Shown: piece after piece, positions 36,388 through 45,719 of the stretch
Layout of the letters: each line of letters starts with the position of its first letter
How positions within the stretch are numbered: position 1 is the stretch's first letter
NCBI GenBank assembly: GCA_965276665.1
Contig: OZ255620.1
Coordinates: forward strand, 496,001-560,000
DNA: 64,000 nucleotides
DNA from: CAWGJC01 sp965276665
GTDB taxonomy: Bacteria; Pseudomonadota; Alphaproteobacteria; Acetobacterales; Acetobacteraceae
Direction: 5' to 3'
Position numbers and translations under genes: made by a program
The notes under the pieces: generated by a model
Told to the model about the DNA's origin: nothing
The model's input: only the letters and a program-made list of their open reading frames with translations
Databases searched by the model: none

Positions 36388-37192
36388 AAAGCGCGCTGCG
36401 CCCGCGGCTCCGTCGTGCGACCGCGCTCCGTTCCTGGAGCTGAGCAGAATCGAGAAGCGCTACACGACGCGAGACGGGCGTTCCGTCGTGGCGCTCAGCC
36501 CGACGAATCTCGCGATCGGCGAACGCGAATTCGTCAGCATCCTCGGCCCCAGTGGTTGCGGCAAGACGACGTTGCTGAACATCATCACCGGGCTGATCTC
36601 TGCGACCGCGGGCGAGGTGCGGTTCCGCGGCGAACGTCAGATCGGCGCGTCGCCGGATTTTGGTCTGGTGTTTCAGCGGCCCGTGCTGCTGCCGTGGCGC
36701 CGCGTCATCGACAACGTTCTCCTCCCCGTCGAGGTGATGGGGTTGAAGCCGCGCGCCGCCTATGCCGAAAAGGCGCGCGAGTTGCTGGCGATGGTCGGGC
36801 TGAGCGGCTTCGAGAACGCCTATCCGCGTGAATTGTCGGGCGGCATGCAGCAGCGCGCCGCGATCGCACGCACGCTCGTGTACGAGACCAGCGTGTTGCT
36901 GATGGACGAACCATTCGCCGCTCTCGACGCCATGACGCGCGAGGAGCTCAACATCGAGTTGCTGCGCATCTGGCAGGTGACCGGCCGGACCATCCTTTTC
37001 GTCACCCACAACATCCCCGAGGCGGTGCTGCTGAGCGATCGCGTCGTGGTGATGACCCCGCGGCCAGGGCGGGTGCGGGAGGTGATCGACGTCGACCTCG
37101 GGCGCCCGCGTACGCTCTCCCTGATGGGCGATCCGAAATTCGGGAAGATCACCGAACGCATCCGGTCGCTGCTGCACGACAAGACAGTGTGA
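36374..37192 (+). CDS. ABC transporter ATPase, TauB/SsuB type
   Basis: A 272-residue ATPase. Walker A ILGPSGCGKTTLLN, Q-loop FQRPVLLPWRRVIDN, signature LSGGMQQRAAIARTLV, Walker B LLMDEPFAALDAMTREEL, and the switch His in VTHNIPEAVLLSDRVVVM are all present and typical of the Tau/Ssu/nitrate group. ATG 36374 has GGAGG seven bases upstream and lies inside the end of the ligase frame. It works with the permease that follows and the binding protein at 33605. Confidence 0.93.
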   Translation: MLVAEKRAAPAAPSCDRAPFLELSRIEKRYTTRDGRSVVALSPTNLAIGEREFVSILGPSGCGKTTLLNIITGLISATAGEVRFRGERQIGASPDFGLVFQRPVLLPWRRVIDNVLLPVEVMGLKPRAAYAEKARELLAMVGLSGFENAYPRELSGGMQQRAAIARTLVYETSVLLMDEPFAALDAMTREELNIELLRIWQVTGRTILFVTHNIPEAVLLSDRVVVMTPRPGRVREVIDVDLGRPRTLSLMGDPKFGKITERIRSLLHDKTV

Positions 37193-37203
37193 GGAGCACC
37201 GCC

Positions 37204-37980
37204 ATGCGGTCCAGGGGCATCGATGCCGCCTACGCGATCGGCACGATCGTCGTGTGCCTGCTGGCCTGGCAGGGCTTGGTGACCGCGTTGGACGTGCCGT
37301 CCTTCTTCATCCCGGCCCCGAGCGAGATCGCCGTCGCGCTGGTACGCGGCTTGGGTCTCTATTCGAGCAATTATCTGGTTACGCTCTACTCGACCCTTCT
37401 CGCCTTCGGCATCGCCTTCATCACCGGGCTCCTGCTCGGCGCGCTGGTCAGCGAGATCAGGTTCCTACGCCGGACGCTCTACCCGTTGCTGATCGCGCTG
37501 CAATCGATGCCGCGTATCGCGCTGGCCCCGATCATCATTGTGTGGTTTGGTTTCGGCATGTCGTCGAAAGTGGTGCTCGGCGCGATCTCGGCATTCTTCC
37601 CGATCTTCATGAACACCGTCCATGGCATGGTCACCATCGAGCCAGAGCAGATCGCGCTGATGCGCAGCTTGCGCGCGAGCCGGATGCAGATGTTCTGGAA
37701 GGTCAAGCTGCCCGGCACGCTACCTTTCCTGCTCGCCGGCGCCAATATCGGCATCATTTTTGCGATTCTCGCGGTCATCGTCGGTGAATTCCTCGGCGCG
37801 AACCGGGGCATGGGATTCCTCATCGTCAACGAGAGCAGCCAGATGGATACGGCCGGCGTCTTCGCCAGCATCCTCGTGCTCTCCGCGACCGGTATCGCGT
37901 TCCATTACGGGATCGCCTATCTCCGCACCCGTCTGCTGGCATGGTCGGCCAATTCCGAAATCGGCGGTTCCGATGTCTGA
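37204..37980 (+). CDS. ABC transporter permease, TauC/SsuC type
   Basis: A 258-residue inner-membrane permease with about six helices. The conserved coupling loop reads ALMRSLRASRMQMFWKVKLP followed by GTLPFLLAGANIGI, and PSEIAVALVRG precedes the second helix as in SsuC. GAGGAG seven bases before the ATG at 37204 decides the start over an in-frame GTG at 37189. Together with the ATPase and the NMT1-type binding protein it forms one importer. Confidence 0.92.
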   Translation: MRSRGIDAAYAIGTIVVCLLAWQGLVTALDVPSFFIPAPSEIAVALVRGLGLYSSNYLVTLYSTLLAFGIAFITGLLLGALVSEIRFLRRTLYPLLIALQSMPRIALAPIIIVWFGFGMSSKVVLGAISAFFPIFMNTVHGMVTIEPEQIALMRSLRASRMQMFWKVKLPGTLPFLLAGANIGIIFAILAVIVGEFLGANRGMGFLIVNESSQMDTAGVFASILVLSATGIAFHYGIAYLRTRLLAWSANSEIGGSDV

Positions 37981-38242
37981 TGATGCGGAGTCAGCTCTTC
38001 GGCCGGCTGCCTGTCGCCGAACTGAAATGCGGTCCGCGTGCGCATAGCGGCAATGGGGACCTTCAAGCCCGCCTCTTCCTGCGTGCCCTTCGCCGCAACG
38101 ATATCTTCGGGACCGTGCAACAGAGGGGAGGTTAGAGGCGCGGCCTAGACGGAGCGAGTGCACGAGATGCTCGCCGAATGCGGATGGGACGTCAAAGCTG
38201 CCAGCATCCATGGCATTTGAAGAGAGTAGGAAAGGATTGTCC
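37981..38242. other. Gap between permease and FAH-family genes, nothing firm
   Basis: A minus-strand piece reads HGPEDIVAAKGTQEEAGLKV then PIAAMRTRTAFQF with coding-like composition, but it has no start context and I do not recognise it. It may be the remains of a gene lost between the importer and the hydrolase. No dyad or promoter stands out. Confidence 0.3.
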
Positions 38243-39088
38243 GTGCGCCTCGCCAGCTACAGTGTTTCCGGCCGCCCGAGCTACGGCATCATCACGGAGG
38301 CTGGGGCCGTTGATCTGCCGTATCGTCTCGGCCCGAGTTGTCCGACCTTGCGCGCCGCCATTGCCCAGGGGGCGCTGCTCCGGATACGCGCCGCCGCCGC
38401 CGCCTTACCCGACATTAAACTTACCGAATTGCAGTTCGACCTGCCGATTCCCGACAGCGGCAAGATCATATGCATCGGCCGCAACTACCGGGGCCACGTG
38501 GCGGAGGGCAATTCCAAGCTGCCGGATTTTCCCAGCACCTTCCTACGAACCCTAGAGAGCTTCGTGCCGCGGGACGGGTTTCTTGTTCGTCCGCGAGCCT
38601 CCACGAATTTCGACTATGAGGGCGAGCTGGCGTTGGTAATTGGGGCTGCTGGACGACACATCGCCAAAGCGAACGCGCTCAGTCACGTGTTTGGGTACAC
38701 CTGTCTCAATGAAGGAAGTATCCGCGATTATCAGTTCAACCACTCACTGACTGTGGGAAAGAACTTTCATCACAGCGGCAGCATCGGGCCCTGGATCGTC
38801 CCTGCCGAGGACGTCGGCGATCCTACGCAGCTGATGCTGCACACCCGGCTGAATGGCGCCGAGGTGCAGCACACACGCACTGACGATCTGATCTTCGATA
38901 TACCCAGCATCATCTCCTATCTCTCGGTGATGTTGCCGCTGAACCCCGGCGATGTCATTTCGACTGGTACTCCCGAAGGCGTCGGTTTTGCGCGGAAGCC
39001 GCCCCTGTGGCTGAAAGCCGGGGACACTGTCGAAGTGGAGATTGCCGGCATTGGCACGCTGCGCAATTCCGTCGTCGATGAGGGATAA
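38243..39088 (+). CDS. Fumarylacetoacetate hydrolase (FAH) family protein
   Basis: A 281-residue enzyme of the FAH superfamily, whose members hydrolyse, decarboxylate or hydrate acidic keto compounds at a Mg2+/Mn2+ site. CIGRNYRGHVAEG marks the start of the catalytic domain. The metal-ligand acids are in FDYEGELALVIG (two Glu) and in CLNEGSIRDYQ (Asp). The region GDVISTGTPEGVGFARKPPL is also typical. The usual NDVSARD motif is altered to NEGSIRD. GTG 38243 has GGAAAGGA seven bases upstream. It closes the catabolic island and probably acts on a keto acid released by the lyases. Confidence 0.87.
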   Translation: MRLASYSVSGRPSYGIITEAGAVDLPYRLGPSCPTLRAAIAQGALLRIRAAAAALPDIKLTELQFDLPIPDSGKIICIGRNYRGHVAEGNSKLPDFPSTFLRTLESFVPRDGFLVRPRASTNFDYEGELALVIGAAGRHIAKANALSHVFGYTCLNEGSIRDYQFNHSLTVGKNFHHSGSIGPWIVPAEDVGDPTQLMLHTRLNGAEVQHTRTDDLIFDIPSIISYLSVMLPLNPGDVISTGTPEGVGFARKPPLWLKAGDTVEVEIAGIGTLRNSVVDEG

Positions 39089-39242
39089 TGGCGATCTCGA
39101 AGGGGAAAGGGTCACGACACGAAAGTGCTCTGAAAGTCCGGTTTGCGCGGCCCACTCTCGCATTTGCGGCGCAACCTTGCCAGACTCTGTTTGATCCCGG
39201 ACTTTGATGGTGCAGTCTTCTCTTCGGAATGGAAGGATGCGC

Positions 39243-39400
39243 TATGGGCCAGGTTCTTCACGGGAGCGCCACAACGAGAGAGGCAGTCCGTCGTGCGATA
39301 CAGCAAGTCAAGCGAGCCTGAGGGCACTGGCTAAGCGCTGCGGCGTCATTAGAAGACCGTCGCCAAGTGGAAGCGTCGGGAGCCCTGTCAGCGTCCCCAC
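39243..39400 (+). mobile_element. IS481-family transposase remnant (N-terminal end)
   Basis: The plus strand reads MGQVLHGSATTREAVRRAIQ, the standard opening of an alphaproteobacterial IS481 transposase, then shifts frame to QASLRALAKRCG and again to TVAKWKRREP. Homology ends near 39400. The remainder of 39401-39703 has no gene I can support. The complementary C-terminal half of the same transposase type is at 9249-9472. Confidence 0.7.
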
Positions 39401-39703
39401 GACGCTTGCTACATCTGCCGTAGCGTTCTTGGGACTCTGGCCCAGCGTGGCGCTGATGGCGGCCGTGTGGAACGCGAAACATACGCTCTGATCGATGCTG
39501 GATCGAAGTCGGACATTCAGGCGTCATGGAGGCCCTGGAGGAACTGCGTGACCAACTTGCACAGGCCGCGGAGGACACCGGAGCCCAGGTCGAGGACCTT
39601 GAGCGCGAAGATGCCGTTGGGCTAAGCGCGGGGGTGAAAGTGGTGGCGCGTCTTGAGGCCGGGCGGAATGCCGCCTCCTTGGTCCTGGCTCACGCCGTGA
39701 CGT

Positions 39704-42395
39704 TCAGACGCCCGTCAGCGCGTTGGACGCTCCTGACGTGGTCTCGCGGGGGAGCGTGAATCCGATCAGCACCGGCATGACGAGGAGGACAGCGGATATT
39801 GCAGCAGGAGGCCGGCAATGATCGCGATCGCGAGCGGCTGCTGGATGCCGGATCCGGATCCGATGGCAAGGGCCAGCGGCAGCAAGGTCAGGATCGCCGC
39901 GAGCGTCGTCATGGTGATCGGCCGCAGGCGATTGCGGCTCGCCTCGCGCAGCGCCGCGCGCGGCGACATCGCGTGCCGCAGCTCGGCGTATTCGGACACG
40001 AAGAAGATCGCCATTTCCGTACCGATGCCGATGATCATCGTCATCCCCATCAGCGCGGTGATGTTCAGCGCGACGCCGGTGAGCCATAGACCAGTGAACA
40101 CCGCGGTCGTCGAGAGCAGCGAGCATCCGATAATGATCACCGGCAGCCAGAACTGCTCATAGAGATAGAGCAGCAGGATGAATTCCGCGATCAGCGCTGC
40201 GACGAACACCCGCGCGAGCCCCGCGAAAGCGATCTGCTGCTGCTGGTAGAGGCCGTCGAGCTCGTAGCGCATGCCGGGCGCGAGCATCCCGGGCCGGGCG
40301 AGCGCCGCCTTGACGTCCGCGATGGCCGCGCCGATCCCGCGTCCCTCGATGCGGCCGGTGACCGCGACCATCGGCTGCAGATTGTCGCGCGAGATCTGCG
40401 GCTGGCCGGTCAGAATCTGCAACGCCGCCACCCGGCTCAGCGGAAAGACATGCCCGTCCGGTGCGCGGATCGGCAGCGCGGCAAGCCCGTCCTCGCGCAG
40501 GCCGTACGCGTCCGGCAGCCGGATGCGTACGCCGGACGATTGCGCGGCGCCCGGCAATTCCGTCGCGACCGTGCCGTCGAGCGCCGTGTCCACCGCCTGG
40601 GTGACGGCATCCGGCGCCATGCCTTCGAGTGCCGTCCTGACCGGATCGATGCGCAGCTCGATCGCGTCCCCGGCGAGCTGCACGCCGCTCTTGACCTCGA
40701 CCACGCCGTCGATCTTCGAAATGGCGGTGGCGGCCTTTTCCGCCGCCGCGTCAAGGCCGGACCCGTCGGCGGCATAGAGCTTGATCTCGATCGGCTGCGG
40801 CACCGCCGTGAGGTCGCCGATCAGATCCTCCATCAATTGCGCGAGCTCGACGCCGGGGACCTTGGCCTGCACCTGGGCCAGCACGTCGGCCATCACATCC
40901 GGTGTCGAGCGGGCGTGGTTCGCCTTCAGCCGCACGAAATAATCGCCATGGTAGCTCTGGCTCAAATCGCCGCCGAGGCCCGTCCCGAGACGGCGGGAGA
41001 AGGTCTGTACCTCCGGAACCGCGGCGACGATCGCGTCGACCTGGGCGATCTCGCGCTCCGTCTCGACGAGCGAGGTTCCGGGCTTGGTGTAGTAATCCAT
41101 CACGAACCCGCCCTCATCGACGGCCGGCATGAAGCCGGTCGGCACGGCGCCATAGGCGACGTAGCCGAGCACAGGAGCGGCACGAGGGCGATCACCAGCA
41201 GCCAGGGCCGACGGAACAGCCCATCCAGCGCCCGCCCGTGACGCCGGCCGAGCCAGCCTTCCTGACCCGCGCCGGGATCGTGCCAGCGCCGGAAGTCGAT
41301 CACGCCCCGCGCCAGAACCGGCACCAGGAAGGCGGTCATCGCCCAGGAGATCAGCAGGGCTGACCCCATCGTCACCAAGAGCTCCGCCGAGAACGCGCCG
41401 GTGACGCCGCCCAGGAAGCCGAGCGGGATGAAGACGATGAACGTGGCGAGGCTCGATCCGGTCAGCGGCCGGAGGAATTCCCTCCCGGCCGGCAGCACGG
41501 CCGCGCGGCCGGCGCCATCCTCCGCCCCGGCCCGGCGCGCGATGTGTTCCAGCATCACGATCACATCGTCGATCAGCAGCCCGACCGCGGCCGCGATTCC
41601 GCCGAGCGTCATGATATTGAAGCTGAGTCCGAGCAGGCTGAGCACCAGCACCGTCGTCGCCAGGGTTGCTGGCACGACCAGCACCGCGACCAGCATCACG
41701 CGCCAGCTGCGAAGAAAGGCGATCAGCACGAGGCCGGCGAGCACGAGCCCGATCAGGATCGCGTCGCGCGCGCTCCCCGCCGAGCGGGTGACGAGATCGC
41801 TCTGATCATACCAGTTCACCAGCCGCACGCCGGCCGGCAGCGGCGCGCCGGCAAGGCGGGCGCGCACCGCGGCGGCGATCTGCACCGCGTTGCCATCGGG
41901 CTGCTCATAGACATTGAACAGCACGGCCGGCTGGCCGTCCTCGACGACCTGCGTCCATTGTGGGAGCGTGCCGTCCCGCACGGTCGCGACATCGCGCACG
42001 CGCACGACGCCTGCCGGATCGGCGCGCACCACCACGTTCGCGACGCCCGAAGCGGCGGTGATGCTGTGATCGGCGAAGACGAGATAGAGCTTGTCATGGT
42101 CCAGCACGCGGCCGACCGCCTGCAGCACGTTGGCGCCCCCGACCGCAGTCACGAGATCCGACAGGCTCAGCCCGTATGCCGCGAGGCGGTTCGGGTCGGC
42201 GAGCACCTCGACTTCCGCGGCTTGGCCGCCCTGCACGTCCACCCGCGCCAGGCCGGGGATGGAGGAGAGCAACGGCACGAGTTGATACTGCGCGAGCTTG
42301 CGCAGCGCGATGGGAGAGGCCGGCCCCGATTGCGGCTGCGATTTTGGCGGCGCCAGCGCGTAGGAGATGATCGGGAAAACCGTCGGATCCATCCG
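39704..42395 (-). pseudogene. RND efflux permease, truncated and frameshifted
   Basis: A resistance-nodulation-division inner-membrane pump (AcrB/MdtB/CzcA-like). From 42395 down it reads PTVFPIISYAL, IPGLARVDVQGGQAAEVEVL, VLSLLGLSFNIMTLGGIAAA then VGLLIDDVIVMLEHIARR, and after a frameshift near 41165 it continues as FMPAVDEGGFVMDYYTKPGT through VALNITALMGMTMIIGIGTE. A second frameshift near 39800 separates LLLQYPL from VLLVMPVLIGFTLP. About 110 N-terminal residues are missing and the gene now abuts an adaptor fragment. Three independent lesions show the pump is dead. Confidence 0.85.
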
Positions 42396-42678
42396 GCGTA
42401 CGTCGTACGCCGTACCGGCAGGCGGATCTGGGCAAGCGAGCCCGGCTCCACCCCGGCCGTCACCACGAGGCCGTCCAGCCTGGTCAGGGTCAGCAGCGTC
42501 ACGCCGGGCTGCAGCCGGTCACCCGGCGAAACGGGGATGGTCGCGACGATCCCGCCGAAAGGCGCCGTCAAGGTCTGTACCGGTTGGTCGGCCCCCTGGC
42601 GCCGCAGCGCATCAGCCGGCGACAAGGCCGGCGAATGCCATGAAGGCAAAGGGAAGAACGATATAGGGGCGAGACATG
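42396..42678 (-). pseudogene. RND periplasmic adaptor (membrane fusion protein) fragment
   Basis: The minus strand begins with an exported start MSRPYIVLPFAFMAFAGLVA and stop, then in another frame reads VQTLTAPFGGIVATIPVSPG then DRLQPGVTLLTLTRLDGLVV, the lipoyl/barrel part of an HlyD-type adaptor. The central and C-terminal regions are gone and the fragment runs straight into the RND permease remnant at LAQIRLP. It reflects one large deletion joining adaptor and permease, plus a loss inside the adaptor. Confidence 0.75.
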
Positions 42679-42810
42679 GGGACCGTCTTGGAGGGACGGC
42701 CTTGTGGCGCACCAGGCCTCGTCGCGAGGTGTCGGCCACATTCGCAATTCCCAACTTGACGCACGGCGCCAAACGGGTCGCATGCAGCCAGGGAGAAACG
42801 GGGAAAAGCG

Positions 42811-43485
42811 GTGCGGATCCTGCTGATCGAGGACGATCCGGAGACGGCCGACTACCTGCGGCAGGGCCTGCAGATGGACGGTCATGTGCTGCATGTCGAA
42901 GCGGATGGCCGCGCCGGCCTGTTCCGCGCGGTGGGAGAGGATTGGGACGTGCTGATCATCGACCGCATGCTGCCGGGCCTGGACGGGCTCGCCCTGGTCC
43001 GCACGCTCCGCGCCGGGACGGTGCAGACCCCGGTGCTGTTTCTCACATCCCTGGGCGGCATCGATGATCGCGTGACCGGGCTGAACGCCGGCGGGGACGA
43101 TTACCTGGTCAAGCCCTTCGCGCTGCCGGAGCTCACGGCGCGGCTGAACGCGCTGATGCGCCGTCCGCGAACGCCGGCGGCGCAAACCCGGCTCCGGGTG
43201 GCGGATCTCGAGATGGATCTGCTGACCCGCACGGCGACCCGCGCCGGCCGGATGCTCGACCTGCAGCCGAAAGAGTTCCAGCTCCTCGAATTCCTGCTGC
43301 GCCACGCCGACCAAGTGGTGACGCGCACGATGCTGCTCGAACGGGTCTGGAACTTCCATTTCGATCCGGCGACCAACATCGTCGACAGCCATATCAGCCG
43401 GCTGCGCGGCAAGGTCGATCGCGGGCATCCCGAGCTGATCCATACGGTGCGCGGCGCGGGCTACATTCTTCGTGCCTCTACCTAG
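42811..43485 (+). CDS. OmpR/PhoB family response regulator
   Basis: A 224-residue response regulator, GTG start with GGGGAAAA upstream. Receiver: acidic pair D8-D9, phospho-acceptor D51 (LIIDRMLPGLDG), and the conserved Lys in DYLVKPFALPEL. C-terminal winged helix: RAGRMLDLQPKEFQLLEFLL, then VVTRTMLLERVWNFHFDP and NIVDSHISRLRGKVD. It overlaps the sensor kinase by 14 bases and is divergent from the dead RND pump, which was probably its target. Confidence 0.94.
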   Translation: MRILLIEDDPETADYLRQGLQMDGHVLHVEADGRAGLFRAVGEDWDVLIIDRMLPGLDGLALVRTLRAGTVQTPVLFLTSLGGIDDRVTGLNAGGDDYLVKPFALPELTARLNALMRRPRTPAAQTRLRVADLEMDLLTRTATRAGRMLDLQPKEFQLLEFLLRHADQVVTRTMLLERVWNFHFDPATNIVDSHISRLRGKVDRGHPELIHTVRGAGYILRAST

Positions 43486-44857
43486 GCCCTTCCGGACATC
43501 GACGTTCCGGCTCACCCTGGCGTACGCGGGGATCTTCGCATTTTCCGCCGTGGTGCTGTTTGGTGTCGTCACCTGGTCGGCCACGCATTTCATGGCCGGC
43601 CAGATCGACGCGACCGTCTCCAACGAGCTTGCCGAGATCCAGGCCGACGCCGCCGCTCCCAACGCACCCGGTCTCGAACAGATCGTCGCGGGGCTGGCGA
43701 TGCATTCGCCCGGCATCGTCTATCTCCTGCAAGGCCCGGACGGGAACGTACTGGCCGGGAACATGCTCGCGATCCGGCCGCAGCCAGGCTTGCGGGTGCT
43801 GGCCAGCCGGCACTGGCCCGGCTCGTCGCGCACCGCGGACGGGCTGCGCGGCCGGGGTCTGGTGCTGCCCGACGGCCGCTATCTTTTCGTCGGGCTCGGG
43901 ACCTTCGCGCTGGGCGAGATGCAGGAGGTGATCGCGCGCGCCTTTGCGGTGGGTCTCGGCATCACGCTCCTGCTCGCGCTCGCGGCCGGGCTCGTCACGA
44001 GCTTCGGCCTGCTGCGGCGGGTCGAGGCGGTCACCGCGGCCAGCCGGGAGATCATGGCGGGCGATCTCGGCCGGCGGATCCCGCTTACCGGACGGAACGA
44101 CGAGTTCGACCGTCTCGCCGACAGCCTGAACGCCATGCTGGCGCGGATCGAGGCCTTGATGTCCGAGCTACGACAGGTCACGGACGACATTGCGCACGAC
44201 CTGCGCACGCCCCTCGCGCGCCTCCGCCAGGGGCTTGAGCTTGCACTCAGGCGGGAAACCGCGATTGCCGGCTTCCAGACCGCCCTCGGCAATGCCATCG
44301 CGCACACCGACGCGATCCTGGGGACGTTCTCCGCCCTGCTGCGGATCGCGCAGCTCGAAGCCGGAGCGCGGCGCGCGGCATTCGAGGCCGTCCGGCTCGA
44401 TGCGCTGCTGAACGATCTGGCGGATGCCTATCGCCCGGAATTCGACGAGCGCGGCCAGATTCTGCTGACGGAGATCACGCCGACGCCGGCGATTTTGGGA
44501 GATGCAAGCCTGCTCAACCAGCTCTTCGCCAATTTCCTGGAAAACGCGCTGATCCATGTTCCCCGCGGCGCAACCGTCCGGCTCGCCCTCGCGCCGGAGG
44601 AGGCGGCGATCATCGCCTCGGTGTCGGATGACGGGCCGGGCGTGCCGACGGAGCAGCGGGTGAAGGTTCTCCGGCGGTTCTACCGACTCGAAAGCAGTCG
44701 CACGACACCCGGAAACGGTCTTGGCCTTAGCCTCGCCGCCGCGATCGCAACATTGCATGGCGCGCACCTCGCCCTCGAGGACGGCCGGCCTGGCTTGCGA
44801 TGCTCGGTCAGCTTCCCGCGGACGCAATTCTCAGAGGTGCTCCGGAGACCGGGTTGA
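43472..44857 (+). CDS. Sensor histidine kinase
   Basis: A 461-residue membrane kinase, partner of the preceding regulator. Membrane helices at about 17-37 and 155-178 enclose a periplasmic sensor of about 115 residues. A HAMP segment (180-230) precedes the H-box with H242 (DIAHDLRTPLARLRQGLE). The ATPase domain has the N-box (NFLENALIHVP), G1 (DDGPGVP), F-box (FYRLESSR) and G2 (GNGLGLSL). GTG start inside the regulator gene. The kinase looks intact although the pump it faces is broken. Confidence 0.93.
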   Translation: MPLPRPFRTSTFRLTLAYAGIFAFSAVVLFGVVTWSATHFMAGQIDATVSNELAEIQADAAAPNAPGLEQIVAGLAMHSPGIVYLLQGPDGNVLAGNMLAIRPQPGLRVLASRHWPGSSRTADGLRGRGLVLPDGRYLFVGLGTFALGEMQEVIARAFAVGLGITLLLALAAGLVTSFGLLRRVEAVTAASREIMAGDLGRRIPLTGRNDEFDRLADSLNAMLARIEALMSELRQVTDDIAHDLRTPLARLRQGLELALRRETAIAGFQTALGNAIAHTDAILGTFSALLRIAQLEAGARRAAFEAVRLDALLNDLADAYRPEFDERGQILLTEITPTPAILGDASLLNQLFANFLENALIHVPRGATVRLALAPEEAAIIASVSDDGPGVPTEQRVKVLRRFYRLESSRTTPGNGLGLSLAAAIATLHGAHLALEDGRPGLRCSVSFPRTQFSEVLRRPG

Positions 44858-45264
44858 TCGGTTACGCGCGATGGCAGCGAACGGAACGCCTTTGGCCGCT
44901 AGAACAGTTTCAGTTAAGTCGGCGCCCCCCTCGCCTGGCCCCGAACGAAAGCATACCACCGATGGGGCGAGAGCCGGCGCCGACTCCACCGAAGGCGAAA
45001 ATGCTCTAGATAAAAGACAACTCCACGCAACTCGTCACCTGCTCTGAGCAACGCGATATTGTGCACAACAGCATTCGCCGCACCCGGGCCGCCGGGAGCG
45101 TCCAGCATATCTTGCGGCCGAGGCACGACCCTCTCCTGGTGGAAACGCCCGCGCATCCCACATCATCTCCCATCAGCACGGACGCCGTTCGCCATGACGT
45201 TTGGCATTGACGCGGCGCGACCGGCACACCGAAGTTCCAAGTATTCAAGCGCAGGACCATTACG
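44858..45264. other. Intergenic stretch without a recognisable gene
   Basis: About 400 bases between the kinase and the next small gene. Short open frames exist on both strands but none has a ribosome site with coding-like composition or a family I know. No strong inverted repeat is seen. Confidence 0.4.
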
Positions 45265-45561
45265 ATGAAGAACGAAGATTGCGCTCGGCTTTCCGCCGAG
45301 GTGACAGACCTCAGGGCGCAAGTGCTCGTCCAGGAACGCCTGCTCATGGAGCTTTTTGCGAGTCTGGCAGGCAAATTCCCTGGCCAGGAAAGCTCCCTGG
45401 AGAACAGCATCAATACCGTCGAAGCCGTCGTCGAGATCGTCGTCCAGGAACTCGATCGCAGCCCCCAGGAACGCGCCCTCGCCCGCGCGCTCCGGCGACA
45501 GATCGCGCGGATCCTGCCCGAATTCAAAGAGCTTCGGAAAGCCGCTGTCATGCCGGGATAA
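45265..45561 (+). CDS. Small hypothetical protein, coiled-coil-like
   Basis: A 98-residue protein with no signal peptide. It is rich in Leu, Glu and Arg: residues 5-40 (CARLSAEVTDLRAQVLVQER) look like a coiled coil, and the C-terminal half (SPQERALARALRRQIARILP) is a basic helix. ATG with AGGA nine bases upstream. It stands alone, convergent with the arabonate-dehydratase-like operon. I do not recognise the family; a structural or regulatory role is only a guess. Confidence 0.55.
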   Translation: MKNEDCARLSAEVTDLRAQVLVQERLLMELFASLAGKFPGQESSLENSINTVEAVVEIVVQELDRSPQERALARALRRQIARILPEFKELRKAAVMPG

Positions 45562-45667
45562 GGCAGCTCCTTCTGGTCGGAACGGTTACGCGTTGCCGGT
45601 GGCAGCGACTGACCTGGTCGCGGCGTCCGGCCCCGCCAGTCCGTCACAAGCGACGTCCCGGGTTCTC

Positions 45668-45710
45668 AGGGCGACTGCCCTTAGCGGGGTCCAGGGGCAG
45701 AGCCCCCTGG
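45668..45710. repeat. REP-like palindromic element at operon end
   Basis: Two inverted repeats in tandem: AGGGC-GACT-GCCCT (45668-45681) and CCAGGGG-CAGA-GCCCCCTGG (45691-45710; one arm has an extra C). The second is the core of a dispersed repeat I associate with several high-GC alphaproteobacteria (read as CCAGGGGGCTCTGCCCCTGG on the other strand). It lies ten bases past the stop of the minus-strand operon and could also act as its terminator or an mRNA-protecting hairpin. Confidence 0.55.
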
Positions 45711-45719
45711 CTTCTCGCT

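Noticed and set aside
39526..39759. Plus-strand frame with Glu/Ala-rich start (MEALEELRDQLAQAAEDTGA)
   Set aside because: No ribosome site, overlaps the 3' end of the RND remnant, and the C-terminal part is non-coding-like. Possibly IS-derived but not supportable.
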